The position numbers and the translations under genes are program-made. DNA of 64,000 nt from NCBI GenBank assembly GCA_026874595.1, contig CM049317.1, positions 12,158,382-12,222,381 of the forward strand, written 5' to 3'. Under the pieces are notes generated by a model that saw nothing but the letters and a program-made list of their open reading frames with translations, was not told the origin of the DNA and did not search any database. This DNA is from Sipunculus nudus (taxonomy: Eukaryota > Annelida > Sipuncula > Golfingiida > Sipunculidae). The stretch's first letter is position 1, and each line of letters begins with the position of its first letter. Shown one piece after another: positions 12,077-23,060 of the stretch.

Positions 12077-13024
12077 ATATAATATTCTAAATATTCTAAA
12101 TGAAGATTGGCAAGGTGGATGAATAAAGCTCAGACGACTGAAAGGGGATATGCTTTTATTCTCAGAAGAAAAGGTGAAGATATTAATGTATTATATTTGT
12201 ATAATAATATAAGATCGCTCTTACAATAATGATCTTTGCTTTTCCCTATACGCATGTACATATATGCTCCTGGATCTGAAACTAATTAATATTTTAAATC
12301 TGCCGATAATGCATGGGCAAGCATATTGGTAAGATTAGGTTCTGCAGGAAATGATTACGTATTTCATTGTTGAGTCATTTTCTTAACCATTTCATAATTA
12401 AAAGTATTATACTGTTCAAAATATCGATTTTTTTGGCTGCTGAAACATTGTTTGTTAATGTTTAAATTAGGTTCTAAGTAAAGGAGACCATAGAGTTTAT
12501 TGTCCATATTTTCAGTTAAAAATGAGAAGGGCACATCTAGAATTAAGGTGATCATTGATTGACAATTAACAATCGAAATTTTTGTGTGGGTAAAAGTTGT
12601 TGAAACCAAAGGCATAAAACAATCGTGATATGAAATATTACCCCTGAGGGATAAACATAGATAGGACATTACAAGAGACGAATACGTATCAGAAATTCAG
12701 AACGGTTAATCCTTCAGGTAGCAGTCTATAAAGGATGGCTAAACAATCAGGCATTCTTTTGTATTTACATCAACATATCTATACCCGGAAAATTAAAAAA
12801 TCGATATGGATTCTGTTTTCGGTCTTTATGATGTTTGGTATTAACTCATTTTATAATCAGTTATATATCAGGTGTTGTCAAAAGAAACCTTATAAAGTTA
12901 TTGAGACAGAGTAATTCCAGTTCCTGGTCCAATAAGTGTACCAAGGGATATATATAAATTGTGCATTGTTTCTCTATATAACTTTGTTTTGATCTAGCAG
13001 AGCGTGCCTATTCATGATAACCAG

Positions 13025-13696
13025 TGTAACGGTCCCTTTTCACACCAAAAAAAACAACTCAGGCCAAACCGTAACATAAATGCTCAGACACGTTCTCTTC
13101 AAACGAATACGTAACCAAAATATGGGGACAAAAACAGTGCTATATTAATATATTACAATATTTACATTCGTTCACAAATTATATAATGGTCTATACATAA
13201 ACAATTTACAACAAGGTCTCTGAAGGAAAAACTGAGTCTCTAAATAACGAACTGCAACGAAATACTTAACTGAATCCTGTATCTGAAAAACTGAGGTCCA
13301 TCTTCAACACATAGTTCGGGCCCACACAAAACTTGTGGCACCAGAAAAAAATCTCTCCTCTTCCTACATAATAAAGTTCAGATTGTAGTTCATTGCATCC
13401 CGTGGGCTTGGGGACCAAGAGACCACGGTCACCGTCCCGGGGAAAACATTGACGTGGCGTAGCAAAATCGATAGCCCCCTTTTGTACTGCAGGCGAGTTT
13501 GTTTTATAGGCCTTTTATAGGTGGAAACCGCAGAAATTTTTGGTTTTGCTTGAGAGAAACGATAGCGCCGTCAGTTCTGCAAAACCAGTACTGAATTGTT
13601 CCAGAATAGTGTTTATGCTTCTCAAAGCGCGTCAGTAGTCACTGATACCGGGGTGGATCCATTAACGTGGACACGGGGGTAGTAACATCACTTCGT
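13025..13696 (-). repeat. LTR copy in array unit 2
   Basis: It is nearly identical to the unit 1 LTR, with the same truncated outer edge and the same TGTAACGG inner edge on the plus strand. Confidence 0.7.
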
Positions 13697-14253
13697 ATAT
13701 AATATTCTAAATATTCTAAATGAAGATTGGCAAGGTGGATGAATAAAGCTCAGACGACTGAAAGGGGATATGCTTTTATTCTCAGAAGAAAAGGTGAAGA
13801 TATTAATGTATTATATTTGTATAATAATATAAGATCGCTCTTACAATAATGATCTTTGCTTTTCCCTATACGCATGTACATATATGCTCCTGGATCTGAA
13901 ACTAATTAATATTTTAAATCTGCCGATAATGCATGGGCAAGCATATTGGTAAGATTAGGTTCTGCAGGAAATGATTACGTATTTCATTGTTGAGTCATTT
14001 TCTTAACCATTTCATAATTAAAAGTATTATACTGTTCAAAATATCGATTTTTTTTGGCTGCTGAAACATTGTTTGTTAATGTTTAAATTAGGTTCTAAGT
14101 AAAGGAGACCATAGAGTTTATTGTCCATATTTTCAGTTAAAAATGAGAAGGGCACATCTAGGATTAAGGTGATCATTGATTGACAATTAACAATCGAAAT
14201 TTTTGTGTGGGTAAAAGTTGTTGAAACCAAAGGCATAAAACAATCGTGATATG

Positions 14254-14525
14254 AAATCGATAGCCCCCTTTTGTACTGCAGGCGAGTTTGTTTTATAGGC
14301 CTTTTATAGGTGGAAACCGCAGAAATTTTTGGTTTTGCTTGAGAGAAACGATAGCGCCGTCAGTTCTGCAAAACCAGTACTGAATTGTTCCAGAATAGTG
14401 TTTATGCTTCTCAAAGCGCGTCAGTAGTCACTGATACCGGGGTGGATCCATTAACGTGGACACGGGGGTAGTAACATCACTTCGTGGCGTCATCTTGTGA
14501 TGTTCGGGTGAGTCCCCAGGCAACA
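14254..14525 (-). repeat. 3' LTR fragment
   Basis: It starts (minus strand) with TGTTGCCTGGGG immediately after a purine-rich tract, as a 3' LTR should. It breaks off at about 14257, where it is fused to the internal sequence of the third array unit; the break falls at a shared gaaat/aaat stretch. Confidence 0.75.
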
Positions 14526-14536
14526 CCCCCACCCTT
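14526..14536 (-). other. Polypurine tract of the Gmr1-like element
   Basis: On the minus strand AAGGGTGGGGG abuts the LTR start TGTTGCC. This is the expected plus-strand primer position for an LTR element. Confidence 0.65.
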
Positions 14537-14921
14537 AAAAGACAGAAGGTAAGGAGAGTAAAGCATTAGCACTGTATCACGTATGACGAGTATATGAGTA
14601 ATTTGACATCTTAAAGACTATTAAATATCGTTATTACAAATAGTATCATTCAATATTGTTTATAAATTAACAATCATCAATATCTTAATAAATGTAACAT
14701 ATGTAATACAGCTTTTCAAAAGGGCAGAACATATCCGAGGCTATAACAAGAGTCAATCATCAGATCAAAATTAATGACGTCTCGATAACGTATCAGCGAT
14801 TATGTTATCGGAGCCCTTGATGTTTTTGAAAACTAGGTTAAACTCTGACAGGGCTAGACTCCATCTCATTAATCTCTGATTATTATTCTTCATCTCATGA
14901 AGAAATGTTATTGGATTATGA

Positions 14922-17089
14922 TCAGTATAGACAGTTATATCCTAAAGCGTAGAGCCCAAATATACTTCTAAGTACTGTAACGCCATCAATAGTTTCCTTT
15001 TCAATAGTAGAATAATTCTTTTGATGAGGAAAACAATTCTTTGAATAGTAGCAAACCGGATGACTTATGTTAAAGTCATCGTCTAAAATTAGCATAGCGC
15101 CTACACCGCAATCGCTGGCATCCGTCATGAGAGAAAACGGTTTATCAAAATTTGGAAACTGTTACACAGGTGCACTTTGTAATATAGCTTTGGCTCTTTC
15201 AAAAGCATTTTGACAGTTTTTATTCCAATAGAATTCGCTGTTCTTTTTCAACAGATCCGTTAACGGATTTACAACTTCTGCAAAGTTCTGACAAAATATC
15301 GCATTAGTTCCTTACGAATAGTAGGAACTGGAAATTCTACCATAGCAGATACTTTACTGGTAACTGGTTTTACACAACCTTGACCTACTTCGTGCCCTAA
15401 ATATGTTACAGTTGCACGACAAAATTCACTCTGTGTAAGATTAACTGTCATTCCAGCTTTTTTTCAGTCTCTCAAAGAGTTCTACCAAACTTTGTTTATG
15501 GCCTTCCCATATGTGATTGTATACAACAACATCATCAATATAGCAAGTGCAGTTATCTAAGCCAGATAATACACAGTTCATTAGTCTCATGAAGCATGCT
15601 GGCGCATTTTTCATTCCGAAGGGCATAACTTTGTACTGGAACAAACCGTTTGGCGTTACAAACGCAGATATTTGCTTAGCCCTTTCGGTTAGAGGTAACT
15701 GCCAATAACCTTTGAGCAAATCTAACTTGCTACGTCTATATCTAATCTATACGTGGCAGACCCAATCCTATCAATACAAGCTTCCACCCTGGGCAAAGGG
15801 TAAGTATCTGTTAGGGTGCAAAGGGTAAGTATCTGTTCTTCTTACAGTGTTAACCTTTCGATAATCTGTACAAAATCTGTTGGTCATATCAGGCTTCTTT
15901 ATCAACTAACATGGGGAACTCCAGGACTACTGCTGTTTTCAATAATATCATTCTCTATCATATAATTGATTTCATTCTTTATGACTTGTAACTTTTGGGG
16001 ACCATCTCTATATGGTGCCTGTTTAATTGGAGAAGCATCTCCTACGTCTACATCATGCTGTAGTACATTAGTTCTACATGGGACATCAGGAAATAAAGAG
16101 TCATAATTTAGCAGGATTTCCTTCAACTCTGATAACTGATTGAAATCCAAATGTGACAATGTCTTTTCTAAATTATTTAAAATATCAGAGTTGTTCAGTT
16201 TTACAGGATGTTCACTTTTCTTCATGAGAACATCCTCGGCATTCTTTTCAGTTTCTTTAATGAATACCAAATTTGGCCCGGGGGGGGGGGGGGGACTAGA
16301 TTGAGATGTTTCCGCTGATCTGTCATGATATTCTTTCAACATATTTATATGACAAAGTTGTTGCGACTTTCTACGATCAGGAGTATCAATCACATAATTC
16401 AAATCTGATTTCTTCTCAACAACTTTGTATGGTCCAGATTATTTTGCTTGCAGGGGTTGCCCTGAAATTGGGAATAATACCAGAACTTTAACACAAGTTT
16501 AAATTCTAATTTTGTAGTCTTTTTGTCATATCATACTTTCATTTGTTTTGGGCAATCTTTAAATGTCCTTGGGCGATTTCATTTGCCCTACTTAATTTCT
16601 CCTTAAATCCCTGAACAAATTTTAACAAACTACATTGACAACTCTGTTCCATTCAAGTCTGTTTTAACACCGCCAGGGGGCCTCTTACACAGTGCCCATA
16701 CAATAATTCAAAAGGGCTAAACCCTAAGCTTTTAAGCTTGCACAGGTTCTCGGGCTGCAAATATAAAAAAGGGTAAACCCTTATCCCACTGGTTCCCAGC
16801 GTCAAGACAATAAAGTCTAATCATGTTTTCGAGAGTTTGGTGAAATTGCTCTAGAGCACCTTGACTCTCAGGATGGTAGGCACTGGATTTGTAATGTTTT
16901 ATGCCTAGCTCTGCCATAACCTGGGCAAATATATTTGACATGAAATTTGAACCTTGATCCGTTTGTATTGTTCTTAGTACCAATAGTAGTAAAAAATTTA
17001 ACCAGAGCTTCAACAATTTTCTTTGCAGATATGGTTCTAAGAGGAATAGCTTCTGGAAGTCTAGTTGCAGGACACATGGTTGTTAGCAT
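14922..17089 (-). pseudogene. pol remnant: integrase - reverse transcriptase - RNase H
   Basis: Integrase core: 17089-16732 in two frames, with MCPATRLPEAIPLR, TDQGSNF and HPESQGALE; the second Asp and the Glu are 35 residues apart, matching DD35E. The first catalytic Asp would lie upstream and is missing. The integrase tail continues with GFSPFELLYG and ends in the 16402-15902 frame (TPDRRK, INMLKEYH). RT follows: N-terminal segment, FCTDYRKVNT near 15850-15900 in a shifted frame with a short internal duplication, then 15719-15441 with LKGYWQLPLT, MPFGMKNAP and catalytic YIDD. 15451-15269 has TVTYLGHEVGQG. RNase H (15128-14922) starts TDASDCGVGA. Breaks between frames show the copy is inactive. 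Confidence 0.88.
15902..16402 (-). pseudogene. Fused integrase C terminus and RT N terminus (single frame)
   Basis: This 166-codon frame links the integrase GPY/F-type tail to the RT N-terminal region (LFPDVPCRTN, HDVDVGD, IIENSSSPG). A proline run in the linker comes from a homopolymer of about 16 G on the plus strand near 16279-16294. It is the key evidence for the INT-RT order. Confidence 0.85.
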
Positions 17090-17110
17090 ATATTCATTGC
17101 TATAAAAAGA

Positions 17111-17574
17111 AGTCCATCTTCAACACATAGTTCGGGCCCACACAAAACTGAAGTCTTGTATTAATCCATGTGGCACCAGAAAAAATCTCTCCTCTTCCTA
17201 CATAGTAAAGTTCATATTGTAGTTCATTGCATCCCGTGGGCTTGGGGACCAAGAGCCCACGGTCACGGTTCCCGGGGAAACATTAACGTGGCGTAGCAAA
17301 ATCGATAGTCCCGCCTCGTACTGCAGGCGAGTTCGTTTTATAGGCTTCTAACAATAGGTGGAAACCGCAGACGTTTGTGGTTTGCTTGAGAGAAATGAAA
17401 GCGCCGTCAGTTCTGCAAAACAAGAACTGAATTGTCCCAGAGAATAGTTTTTATGCTTCTCAAAGCGCGTCAGTAGTCACTGATAGCGGGGTGGATGCAT
17501 AAACGTGGAAACGGGGGTGGTTACATCACGTCTTGGCGTCATCTTATGATGTCCAGGTGAGTCCCCAGACAACA
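17111..17574 (-). repeat. 5' LTR, truncated
   Basis: It is similar to the array LTRs but clearly more diverged, with a 20-bp insertion near 17149-17168. It begins (minus strand) TGTTGTCTGGGG at 17574. Its inner part, including the end before the primer-binding site, is absent, and the integrase begins about 20 bp away, showing a large internal deletion. Confidence 0.75.
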
Positions 17575-18019
17575 CCAGGCTTTGTAAAGAAGCTTCGCCA
17601 ATATCCAGCTGCCGATAAGCCCAGTGTGGACGAAGTGATGGCTCTTATAAGACCACATGTTATCTTGCTGGACTCTACTATCAGCCATGTTATATTATAT
17701 CGTAGAATGACTACATGTGTGTCTACTGGGATCGGTAATATGTATACACCTATGACAAGAAACTCTTGAAAATTAATCTTAACAGTGGGTAGAGTACATC
17801 TAACACCAATTTTTACATATATTTTTTTGTTTGGAGGTAACCCCGTCCATTTTTTATGCCCCCTTATGTAATTCTTAATCTTAGGATTTACTTCAGCACA
17901 GTTCCAAAGTTTTCGGTTTTAAACTACGTGGCATGGCGGTACCTTTTGCCTCCTATCATAGTATATTTTTATTCTGGTGTCATCAAGGCAAGGTGTCTAC
18001 CGTACCTGCTGGTCCTGGG

Positions 18020-18240
18020 TGTGTATCATCATCATCGTTAGGTCATAACATCAAGGAGCTCCCTAAGGCGCAATCGTATGCGACTGATAACCGGCTGTGG
18101 GGCATATCCTTCTCGATAAGCCTGTAGAGCGTTCACCCTTGGTGGGGGCCGACCGAGAAAATCTAACCGCCTCGACCGAGGTTTGAGCTCATGGCTGTAA
18201 GTCCTTTGCTCTACCCCTGTGTCACAGAGTGTTAAAACCG
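18020..18240 (-). mobile_element. tRNA-derived SINE-like element
   Basis: On the minus strand GACACAGGGGTAGAGC resembles a tRNA D-arm/box A. About 35 nt later GAGCTCAAACCTC resembles a degraded box B, followed by a GC-richer tail. This spacing fits a pol III promoter of a tRNA-derived SINE. The boundaries are approximate. Confidence 0.5.
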
Positions 18241-19264
18241 TATTTTAAGAGGGGAAAATAGAATACTCGAAACATACTTGTACATTGTATGTTGGTAAAT
18301 GTAACAATGTCTCCACTGGTACTTTAACTATGTTTTATCACAGAAAGAAACTATGTAGCTGGCCCCATATGAAAACCACAGTTATATCATTTGTACGTCG
18401 ATGTTGAATGATTTGTTGACAAGGGACGACTTATGGGACGCTCTAATATAAATACTGAACGCTTCGAAGGTTGTCTAATTTATAATAAATATAATCAAAA
18501 GGTAAAGTTCCTCATTAATCTGCTATGCCACGAATTAGCTTATAAACATATATAAAACTATAATGAAAACATTCAGGACAAAAATCCTTAAATTATCCTT
18601 TCGTGTGTGTGTGTGGGGGGGGGGGGGGGGGAGGTAATTCCCTGTTGACAAATATTTGGTAAGACTATTTTTCTTGTAAAAAGTGTTAAAATAAGCATGA
18701 GATTGAACGATTAATTTCAATAAGTGAAAAAGAATTACACGGATGAATGCTGAAATGTACAGATATGTATTTTTGTAACATTATCAATTCATATAATGAT
18801 TATTATTGGGTGTAAAATGGTTAGAGCAGTTTCAAAACGATGTTATATAATGTAAACATTTGTAAACTGGAATTATTCCAATGAACTTTTAAAAATTATA
18901 CCCATGTTCAATAATTGAATACTTTACATATTTTGAACATCAGAGTGTGATTTATTGCTGTAACACTCTTTTTATTATATTAGGATTATCATGTTGCTAT
19001 GTATTTCACTTAAATTTATTTTTAATAATGATCAAAATATATAGTATTTGATATAGCGCCATTTATCCAATGGCCTGACTCACAGCGAAATTCAAACAGA
19101 CATACCAACATACAATTTCATGGAAATCTACTTCCTGTACCTGACCTAAGTTTAAAAAATAATTAATCCAATTATATAACATTATGCATCACTGTTTGTT
19201 TTATTCCCTGTATGCAATACGCCATCTCTGCTGCCGACAGAAGAACGTAACGAGAAATTACTGT

Positions 19265-19283
19265 ATACATACACATACACAAA

Positions 19284-19323
<40 letters not shown>

Positions 19324-19350
19324 TGTGTGTATGTGTATATATATATATCG
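19265..19350. repeat. Compound CA/AT/TG microsatellite
   Basis: A tract of about 25 AT units is flanked by CA- and TG-rich runs. Confidence 0.9.
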
Positions 19351-21446
19351 AAAAATATCTTAAAACTTTGCGGCAGTCGATGAATCTTTTATTACTCGCT
19401 TTCATGATATTATAAAAAACGTTAATGCTTTCATTCAATATGTCATGCATTATTAAAACTTCTTTTCATATTTATGGGCAACAAATACTTTAACAAATGG
19501 AGGTACTATTTTATCGTTTCCTAATCAGTTTGGTGTGCACGGTATATATAGAATGTGCTGTAAAAGACTGTCTGAATTCAACTAAGCCCAGTACAAAGCA
19601 AATAACATAAGCACACACATTTTCGGAAATCGATATACAAATGGATTTATTTAGTATTATCATGTGCATAGTAAATTTTAGACGTTGTATGTACGGATTT
19701 CTTGTCTACAATTAAACAAAGCAGTATATACACACACTTATAAAGACTTACACATGTACAAAACCAGAATAATCCGTACATGACAGGAGCCAAGTTCCAA
19801 AAACCAGTCCTGCTATAATGTTAAAGCTTCAATGAGTTTTAAGCTGCAAATAAAGGTTTCAGTATAACAGGAGGATTGAAGTCCAGTTGGGTGAAAAAAA
19901 GTAAATTATCTTTGAGTGAGAAAATTCGGTTATGCGATTCTTCTCACAAGAGGCATTTAATGTTAATGTGATTCATTGGTACCAATAAAAACGGAAATCC
20001 ATTGTTTGGCTACATCTTTGCTTTTGTTGTACACATTTACTTACAATGGAATTGTAATTTGATCCATACTTAGCAAAATTGGAAGTGCCTTCAGAATGGT
20101 AGAATACGGTTGTATTCCATGGCTGAATCATTATCGTGACCATTACATATCAAAATACTGCTTTCTTATACCAATGTCATTTTCAGTAAGGGTGACCTGG
20201 CCTGCGGGTATGTTTTCCATTTTAAGGTAAGAAAGGTAGTGGCACAATTAGAAATAACTTGGTACTTGGTTGAGACCCCGAGCATTAAACGGGCATAACC
20301 AGAAGCAATATTATGCGTTGTTTTTCACACAAGCAGTTTGTTTTTGCTTTATTCAAAACGTTTCCACCAAAACCACCCCAGCACACGTTTTCAGTACCGT
20401 CCCATCAGGTACTTAACATCTTGTTACGTTGTTAATAGAGAAGTTATACAAACTCGAACGTTAAAGGTGTGAAAGACCGGTTATACTCCTTAAAAGAAAA
20501 CAGTAATCGTTTATTTCACGATATTTTGAGGAATATTCAACTTTATTTGTACGCGAATAGGTCTCTTTAGTAACAGTTACATAAAAGATCACTGCAGAGG
20601 AATTAACTTCGAAAGGTAAATAAATAAGCCATTATGTGATCAAGGACGGTCAGTCTTTCAGAGCGGCTACTCAGTCAGGTTGTAATCTTACACTTTTGAC
20701 TTAACATCCCGGCTGCAGTGACCTTGGGCCTCTTATTCTGTTGCATGTATTTTACGGTCGCATTTGCGGGAGAGGAGTATTACTTGGGCCATGTAGCAGT
20801 GTTGTCTACTTTGACCTATCGGCTATGTTAGGACGGTAATTACCCCGCACCCCCTTACCACCATTATAATTTTTTTAAGCATTTCTGACAAAATATATAT
20901 GGCCGTAATTCTTTTTGTTATGGATTTAATTTTTAGTTACCTATTGATCATATGACCCGAAAAAAAGGATTTTGTGTGGTCTCTTTTGGGGGTGATGGAG
21001 GTGGCATTGTTGTTGTTTTGTAACGCGTGAGGTAAAAATAGTTCTACGTAAGAAAATAAATTACTCCTGTTTATATCTCCATATGTTCGAGCCATCACTG
21101 AATGCAGCACTTAATTTCTACATACACGATGTTGCGAAAAGGGACCGTGAGCGGTATCTTATCACATAGACCTAAGTTTAACGTTGTTGATATATAGATT
21201 ACGGTGGGATATACGGAAGTATTGTTCTAAGCTTTTTTTTTCTGATTATATGTATTCTCAGGTCACATGACAGATATTTAAGCATATATGTGCCGTTAAA
21301 TATTATATTGAATTATATATTCTGAAATAATGTCCCCTAGATAATAATTGTTTATTTTACATTTATTAATGTGTAACTGAAAATGGCATAACATAAATAG
21401 TATAAAGATCCTGAAAAATTGGTCATGCTTAGGTTGATATAGAAAA

Positions 21447-21594
21447 TCAAGTTTTTTAACCGTCTGTATATGATACTTGATATAATATACTGAATATTTA
21501 TTTAAATATGCATCTACCCTTCAAGTTTTTTTACCGTCTGTATATGATACTTGATATACTATGCTGAAAATTTATTTAAATATGCATTTACCTT
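21447..21594 (+). repeat. 74-bp direct tandem duplication
   Basis: Two copies (21447-21520 and 21521-21594) both begin tcaagtttttt and include ccgtctgtatatgatacttg, with few differences. Confidence 0.85.
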
Positions 21595-21654
21595 TTATAA
21601 CCAGGTCCATTTAGTCTAGTTTCACTTGATTTATGCTACAACTAAAAAAACAAC

Positions 21655-21846
21655 ATGGACAAAGGACAGTATATTCTGCTTGTCTGGACCGTATGTATGC
21701 TGAAATTCCATACAACTAATATCCGGGCATTCCATATTAGGAATAGTCTATGTAATCAAGGCGGGAAGTCAAAGTTTCGTTACATGATGGATTCAGGGAA
21801 ACTCGGTACAGGGGGGAAGCATTGTGTCCCATGCACAAAATCCTGA
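21655..21846 (+). CDS. Possible secreted-protein first exon (unrecognised)
   Basis: An ATG-initiated frame of 63 codons starts with a hydrophobic stretch (YILLVWTVCML) compatible with a signal peptide, then a short basic region with four further Cys. There is no domain match and no supported downstream exon. It may be a chance ORF. Confidence 0.2.
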   Translation: MDKGQYILLVWTVCMLKFHTTNIRAFHIRNSLCNQGGKSKFRYMMDSGKLGTGGKHCVPCTKS

Positions 21847-22325
21847 CGTAGGCTGAAGTCATCAAACAGGAAACCCGGTCAATCAAAGTGTAGATCGAAC
21901 TAAATTATTGGACAGATCTAGTGACAAAATGTAGGGATTAACTCCAAACCTCTAAACCAAATGAGTAGCCCTTCAACTCTAACGGGCTACTCATTTTGAA
22001 TAGCCCCCCAACTCTTAGAAACATACTCATAATAAAAAAAAACATAAAAAGGTTAAAGAAACAATCGGCAGAACAGACGGATCTGTTGCCTAAGTGAAAT
22101 CGACTAGTTTTCACCCCATATATTTGACGAAGGCAGAGGAAAAGATTACACCTATTATCACTCTAATAAATACATCACAACTATCACCTGTTATTGATAG
22201 CAATGCCCTTATTCTCAGCAATACAAACATTGCAATAGTTGAAGCCGTCAATGTGAAGTCCACATGGTTATATCCTGCAAACTTCCCCTTTTTTCAACCG
22301 ACAGAAACAAATATAATGAAAAAGT

Positions 22326-23060
22326 TAGTATGTTAGTATGTCTGTTAGTTGTCCCCAAATCTGCTTGCTAGCTGGTTCTTGCGTCTCACCTGAAGCATTG
22401 TGCAGAAAGCGGTTTTACAGGAATCCTTTTGAAACTGGTACATCTGCTCCTAAATACCGTCTCCATATTATTATCCAGTCATCTGTTATCCTAAATGCGT
22501 GAGCATGTCAGAATGTCTGTAGGCTTGTCGGTCGTTGTCAGCTATGTCTGCTTTCATTTTTTTTGGTGTGATATAGCAATCGGCAATCGCTCTGAAAGTC
22601 ACTGAATTGTTGGAAAACCAAGAATGCCTATTGTCTGTCCGTATGTCTGTCAATTCAATTTCCGGCAAGCGCTCGAACTCATATCGTCTTGTTTGTCTGT
22701 TTGTTTGTCTGTGCCCTCTCTACAGGTGATAATTTTACAGCCATTGCTTTCAAGCTTGCACAGCTAGTAGATAATCAAAAGCACTAGAAAACCGTTATGT
22801 TTTTGGTTAATTTAGCTCAAAGGTCAAGGCCAACAAAAAACTTATTTTCTTTATTGTCATCATAAGGCTCAATTCCTTCTACATAACCTGGTCTAGTCGA
22901 TGGGTCTAGAGCATATGTAAACTTTTCAGTATGTCTGTCTGTTCGGCAGTTGTCGTCAATTTTGCTTGCTTCAACGTTCTTGCGTCTTACTTATATCAGA
23001 CTACAGACTACAGTTTTGCAGGAATTATTTTGAAAGCTTTACATACTGTGGAAGTGGTTA
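22326..23060 (+). repeat. Degenerate direct repeat rich in GTCTGT
   Basis: The stretch at about 22326-22450 resembles 22925-23050: both run tatgtctgt, ttgcttgct, ttcttgcgtct, then a ttttgcagg/ttttacagg block and ttttgaaa. Further gtctgt-rich fragments lie between. It is an old dispersed repeat. Confidence 0.5.

Larger units (their letters stand above)
10471..14525 (-). repeat. 1.62-kb tandem array of LTR plus internal sequence
   Basis: Unit 1 is 10471-12091 (1621 bp) and unit 2 is 12092-13711 (1620 bp). The third, 13712-14525, lacks several hundred bases internally. Units 1 and 2 differ at only a handful of positions. Each unit is about 935 bp of non-pol sequence plus most of an LTR missing its outer 40-50 bp. 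Unequal recombination at LTRs would give this pattern; an assembly artefact is also possible. Confidence 0.9.
10471..17574 (-). mobile_element. Gmr1-like Ty3/gypsy-class LTR retrotransposon, rearranged
   Basis: Read on the minus strand from high to low coordinates: a partial 5' LTR (17574-17111); a pol region (17089-14922) in the order integrase, reverse transcriptase, RNase H; a polypurine tract (14536-14526); a 3' LTR fragment (14525-14254); and a tandem array of LTR plus non-pol sequence. Integrase upstream of RT is the order of the Gmr1 group within Ty3/gypsy, unlike ordinary gypsy elements. The order is real, not a junction of two elements, because one open frame (16402-15902) contains both the integrase C-terminal tail (LCHINMLKEYH) and the start of RT (PIKQAPYRDGPQ). 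Gag, protease and the first part of integrase are missing, and pol carries frameshifts, so the copy is dead. Confidence 0.85.
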
